The position numbers were made by a program, and so were the translations under genes. Source: Wolfiporia cocos (Eukaryota; Basidiomycota; Agaricomycetes; Polyporales; Phaeolaceae). From it: 64,000 nucleotides of DNA. Position 1 is the stretch's first letter. Every line of letters begins with the position of its first letter. The notes below the pieces were generated by a model. The model saw only the letters and a list, made by a program, of their open reading frames with translations, was not told the origin of the DNA and did no database searches. The DNA lies in contig JACCLO010000009.1 of the NCBI GenBank assembly GCA_029448655.1, forward strand, positions 1,240,001-1,304,000. Reading direction: 5' to 3'. This document shows, one piece after another, positions 60,746-64,000 of this stretch.

Positions 60746-61570
60746 TTACATTTGTGGGGATAAGCCATTCGCAGGCGGGCGCATGAACCACGCCTCACTT
60801 GTATAATCCTTCCCCGGGCCGCTAACCTCATATCCTATCCCAAATTCTACCAGCTCGTCACCCCCAAAGCAGAATTTGTAGAAAGGCTTGTATAGATCCC
60901 TTACGCATAAATGCTCGCTCCCCTTAAATATGCAGTCTCCCGCCCTTCGATAGTCTGTAAACCACGCCGATCCCTGGAGCTCGGATGAGGTTGTCAAGAT
61001 GATGTCATGAAACCAATTCTCCACTTCTCCCGCGTCAGGAGGCGCAACAGATGCGCCCGGCTTGACTCGCCAGACGGAAATTCGCCGTGACATCGGATGG
61101 TATCGGTAGATATATTTCATTTGTGCGGGGAAGGAGGCACCTGTCGAGGTAGTGAAAGTGCCATGCTCGTGGTAGAGGTACTCTTGCATGCCCTCCTCCG
61201 GCTCGTCTGCTGTCGGAGCACGGAGATAGAAGCTCGCGGTTCCGTCGAATATTCCATCAACACCCTTAGATTTCGATCCGAGGTGGCGGATTGTCCGGCG
61301 GGCGCGCCATTCTCCGGCTAATGAACGGAATAGGATTTCCGGATCGCTGGCTATCTGTGATGGGTCGGTATTGCTCGCACAGCTAGTAGACGAGGTGCTG
61401 CACGAGCACGCCCGTACGTCATCCGTAACGGTGGACGGCGGTGCATGTCGTTGTGTTTCCATAGCACGAAAGGGCCGCCCGAGCAGAGAACAATGGCGCA
61501 GTCCCTTCGGATACCGCTGGGAAACGGTGCTTGTCAAGTTGGGAATTAAAGAGCAAGTCCTGAGGGACAC
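60746..61570 (-). CDS. stand-alone DUF6314 protein
   Basis: Single-exon reading of 274 aa from 61570; a start at METQRH (61462, about residue 37) is equally possible, in which case the basic first 36 residues (RYPKGLRHCSLLGRPFR) are 5' leader or a mitochondrial targeting peptide. The DUF6314 domain covers about 80-265: ILFRSLAGEWRARRTIRH, MQEYLYHEHGTF, YIYRYHP, WFHDIIL, YKFCFGGDELVEFGIGYEVSGPG. These align step by step with the tail of the neighbouring monooxygenase, so the two are paralogous. A Ser/Cys-rich low-complexity segment precedes the domain. Function unknown. Confidence 0.85.
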   Translation of the reverse strand: MSLRTCSLIPNLTSTVSQRYPKGLRHCSLLGRPFRAMETQRHAPPSTVTDDVRACSCSTSSTSCASNTDPSQIASDPEILFRSLAGEWRARRTIRHLGSKSKGVDGIFDGTASFYLRAPTADEPEEGMQEYLYHEHGTFTTSTGASFPAQMKYIYRYHPMSRRISVWRVKPGASVAPPDAGEVENWFHDIILTTSSELQGSAWFTDYRRAGDCIFKGSEHLCVRDLYKPFYKFCFGGDELVEFGIGYEVSGPGKDYTSEAWFMRPPANGLSPQM

Positions 61571-62406
61571 AGCAATGACAGAGTTACGCGACCGTATTGC
61601 AGTCGCTAGGTGAGGTGAGCGTGCTAGTGCAATGTCGTCTATAATATGTTAAATCATTGACATTCAGTACTATATTACGCTCATTGCCAGTTGGCTGACC
61701 TTTGCGAGTGTCTTACCGGGATAAAAGGTGACGCATAAATGCAGTGCTTTTTAGCGATGGGCGTCGTGACCCGGCAATTCCAAAGACTCACGACGAGGAA
61801 CAAGTTACATATGAATCCCCGCGATCTTCAGCCGTGGTTCGGCTACGGTGTCAATAGAGACAAATATCGTGACGCCTCGGGGGGCTGCCCCTTAGGAGTG
61901 CAGAATATCAGCTGCAGTAATTATAAGAACACTGCAGCGCTGCATTTGACCTATAGTATCAGGGACGACTCTTCCGGTGTAGTCGCCCACATTGTTACCC
62001 ATGACGGTACTGATGGCATCTAAAACTGCGACAGTAAGGCTTCAACCATATAATATACATGTTGTGAACCGCATAATACTTCTACTGAGTACTGAGTACT
62101 GAGTACTGTTACTGACTCGCGGCTCGTGGCATACACCTTATATGTTAGATCCGGCCGGGATCTATGACTTGCACGGTTGCCTAAGATGTGATCATATCGT
62201 TATGTATGCAGCGACGACGACATGGCGTCACATCCGCGCTGTTCCACTCAGATTATCAGGTCAGGATCAATCAAGTTCCGTGTGCCTTCTGATAAATCGT
62301 GAAAAGCCGTGGCTCGAGCGGGTAGGACGTGTTGGAGCTTGCTCTTGCATCCTCCAGTACGCTTCCCGGAAATGCGGAATTTCTCCGTCCCACCTGCAAT
62401 TGCGTT
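61571..62406. other. intergenic, 0.8 kb
   Basis: Contains a short copy of the sequence near 57,052 (CGCATAATACTTCTACTGAG) at about 62,071, followed by three TACTGAG units. An open plus-strand reading at 61739-62023 has no motif. Confidence 0.5.
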
Positions 62407-63672
62407 TTAATGTGTCATGCCCAGATGCCTGGAGATGAGGACATACCAAGTCCAAATCTCTCCACCCGGCTGCTCGCCAGTACTACGCAGCTTCCTCATC
62501 TCGAGATGCTCCTGGCTCGTAAGGAACCTGATGAGCATGCCCCTATATCCATCATAGATATCGCAGTCCTCGTCGGCGACTGTGTAGCGATATTTTAGGA
62601 TTCGCGAGGAAGTGATGAAATAGGACATGTGCCCCTCAAGGATCTCGCCGCGGATTGACATTAGCGCCCAGCTGCACTCCGCGACCGGGTCCCAAGTGAG
62701 TGGCGTAGACGAGGGAGAAAGTGGCTCGGGACCGGTTACACCGTCTGTGTTCAGAGGCATGACCCAGCTGTGCTTATCGACTACCCAACGGCTCTGGTCC
62801 ACAAAGAAGCGATCAGAGAGGGCTGATGGTACGAGGAGGAGCGATGAGCTGGAGAGAATCTTCCATCCTCGAGCGACATATTTACGGAATGCAGCCCGCT
62901 TTCGGTCTTTTGGGTTTGTTGCAAGCGACTTCGAATGTCGCATATGGGTAGAGTGAATATGCGGCGATGTAGCTGATCGCATTCATCACGCATGCTAATG
63001 TGTTGTGCGATGTCAGAATGAATGTTGAGACAGCACCTTAAGTCGTCTACTTACTCGAATGGAACGTCATGACACACTCGAATGGACTCACAGTCGGTAC
63101 GATGATTTGTAATCTCACCTTCTGGGACTCGTTATCATCGGAGGGTCGCACAAAGGTGTACACACAGCTGCGACGCTCTTCATATGGTAGTTGTCAAGAT
63201 TTCGATGGCAATCTCGGAACAGGGACATTCGACCCGCTTATGAACCATCCCCCCTTATTGATTGGTTGTGGAAATCGCCGCTCCGCCATGAGGTAGGTTC
63301 GAAGGTGTATCCATCGTCTTTCATAAACTGTCCCATTTGTCCGATATATTCCTTGGAGACGTATAGGTCCAGGTCTGCTTCCGGATAGAATGTTCTGTCG
63401 AAGAACTGGAGTGCAAATGACCCGGAGATAAGGGTAGCAGTGCGAACTTGGAGGGAACGGAAGGCAAACGGGTCGGAGAAAAATCGCGATAGCCGTCGAT
63501 TGACATCAAATGCACGGTATGAGAAATCGAAATCTTGGACAGCTTGGTAGGTCGTCCGACTGACACGCCGCATTCTTATTAAGGAGACGGGTGTGAGGCG
63601 TTCGCAGATCCTGTCGTATATGGTGTGCTGCCCGCTCGCGAACACATCAACAAGCCGTGCGAGCTCTGACAT
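62407..63672 (-). pseudogene. nucleotidyltransferase-like protein of a basidiomycete family, broken
   Basis: Reading leftwards from 63672: an F-box-like helical start (ICERLTPVSLIRMRRVSRTTYQ) then LISGSFALQFFDRTFYPEADLDLYV, which has the G(S/A)..l.........D.Dly pattern of nucleotidyltransferase folds and is common in agaricomycete proteins. Later pieces are NYHMKSVAAVYTFVRP, LQIIVPTVSPFECVMTFHS, CVMNAISYIAAYSLYPYATFE and KRAAFRKYVARGWKIL. Two lesions are visible: an in-frame TAA at about 63,238 between the first and second piece, and a one-base shift near 62,930 between ATFE and KSLATN. An intron near 63,000-63,040 separates TFHS and CVMN. Function of the intact family is not known to me. Confidence 0.75.
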
Positions 63673-64000
63673 GGCTATCTATGGTTGCAATGATCATATG
63701 GTCATACTCGTGGATGAGCAACCATTGACACACAGCAGCGTTTCACGTAGCAATATGGGATTCAATATTCTTGTCGGTGTCGGCAGGCTCTAAACACTGG
63801 TGCCGTCCCCAGAAGTTGGGTAAGCCGAATGTCGTGTACCTTGAAAGTTGACAGGGAGCTGGAACTATTGGATTCGTCAGGGCAGTAAAAGTGATAAGCC
63901 CCCTTGATGACTTACTGGAACACCTGCCGAGCCTTATACAATATTGATATTGCGGTGGTAGCGAGTTAAGCAAGATCAGCAGCTTGGATGGAGGTTGCAG
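63673..64000. other. window end, nothing recognised
   Basis: Short minus-strand ORF at 63743-63973 without motif. It may include the 5' flank of the broken gene to its left. Confidence 0.4.

Overview
The window is nuclear DNA of a filamentous basidiomycete, most likely an agaricomycete. The host genes carry many 45-70 bp GT-AG introns, the ATP-citrate lyase is one fused chain, and families typical of mushrooms and polypores are present (DUF6534-type membrane proteins, DUF1275, a nucleotidyltransferase-like family). The species cannot be told from the sequence.

Bases 1-19,609 are almost pure transposon debris. About 1.66 kb of a dead Ty3/gypsy pol gene is spread over 14.6 kb, followed by the 3' end of a dead Ty1/copia element with its 3' LTR. 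Both are cut by short non-coding LTR-like elements (0.39-1.1 kb) that begin TGTCACAG and end CTGTG(T/A)CA. I could delimit 27 complete insertions by their 5-bp target duplications: 23 match perfectly and 4 differ by one base, always CG versus TG or CA. They nest up to five deep. One further element has unmatched flanks and joins the gypsy and copia remnants, which suggests ectopic recombination. The elements share a CTTTAGGG box, a TATA box and a hairpin just after it whose stem bases covary between copies.

Bases 19,610-64,000 are gene space. In order: a DUF1275 membrane protein (-); a 177-bp MITE; ATP-citrate lyase (-, 8 exons, one 792-bp intron); an unknown one-TM protein (+); two intact DUF6534-like membrane proteins in convergent orientation, each with 17 exons including a 12-nt microexon, with a broken third copy between them; a long stretch without recognisable genes (37.6-41.6 kb); a WrbA-type flavoprotein (+); a GC-rich gene-poor stretch (42.4-45.1 kb); a small unknown protein (-); translation initiation factor eIF3g (-); a tocopherol-cyclase-like protein (+); a small Cys-rich protein (+); cystathionine gamma-lyase (-); COP9 signalosome subunit 3 (-); glucose-6-phosphate isomerase (+); a flavin monooxygenase fused to a DUF6314 domain (+), flanked by direct repeats of about 0.4-0.5 kb; a stand-alone DUF6314 protein (-); and a nucleotidyltransferase-like pseudogene (-).

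The genes do not form a pathway cluster; most are independent housekeeping genes (acetyl-CoA supply, translation, sulfur amino acids, protein turnover, glycolysis). The parts with the most unexplained structure are the nested LTR superfamily, the microexon-rich DUF6534 pair and the monooxygenase-DUF6314 locus.
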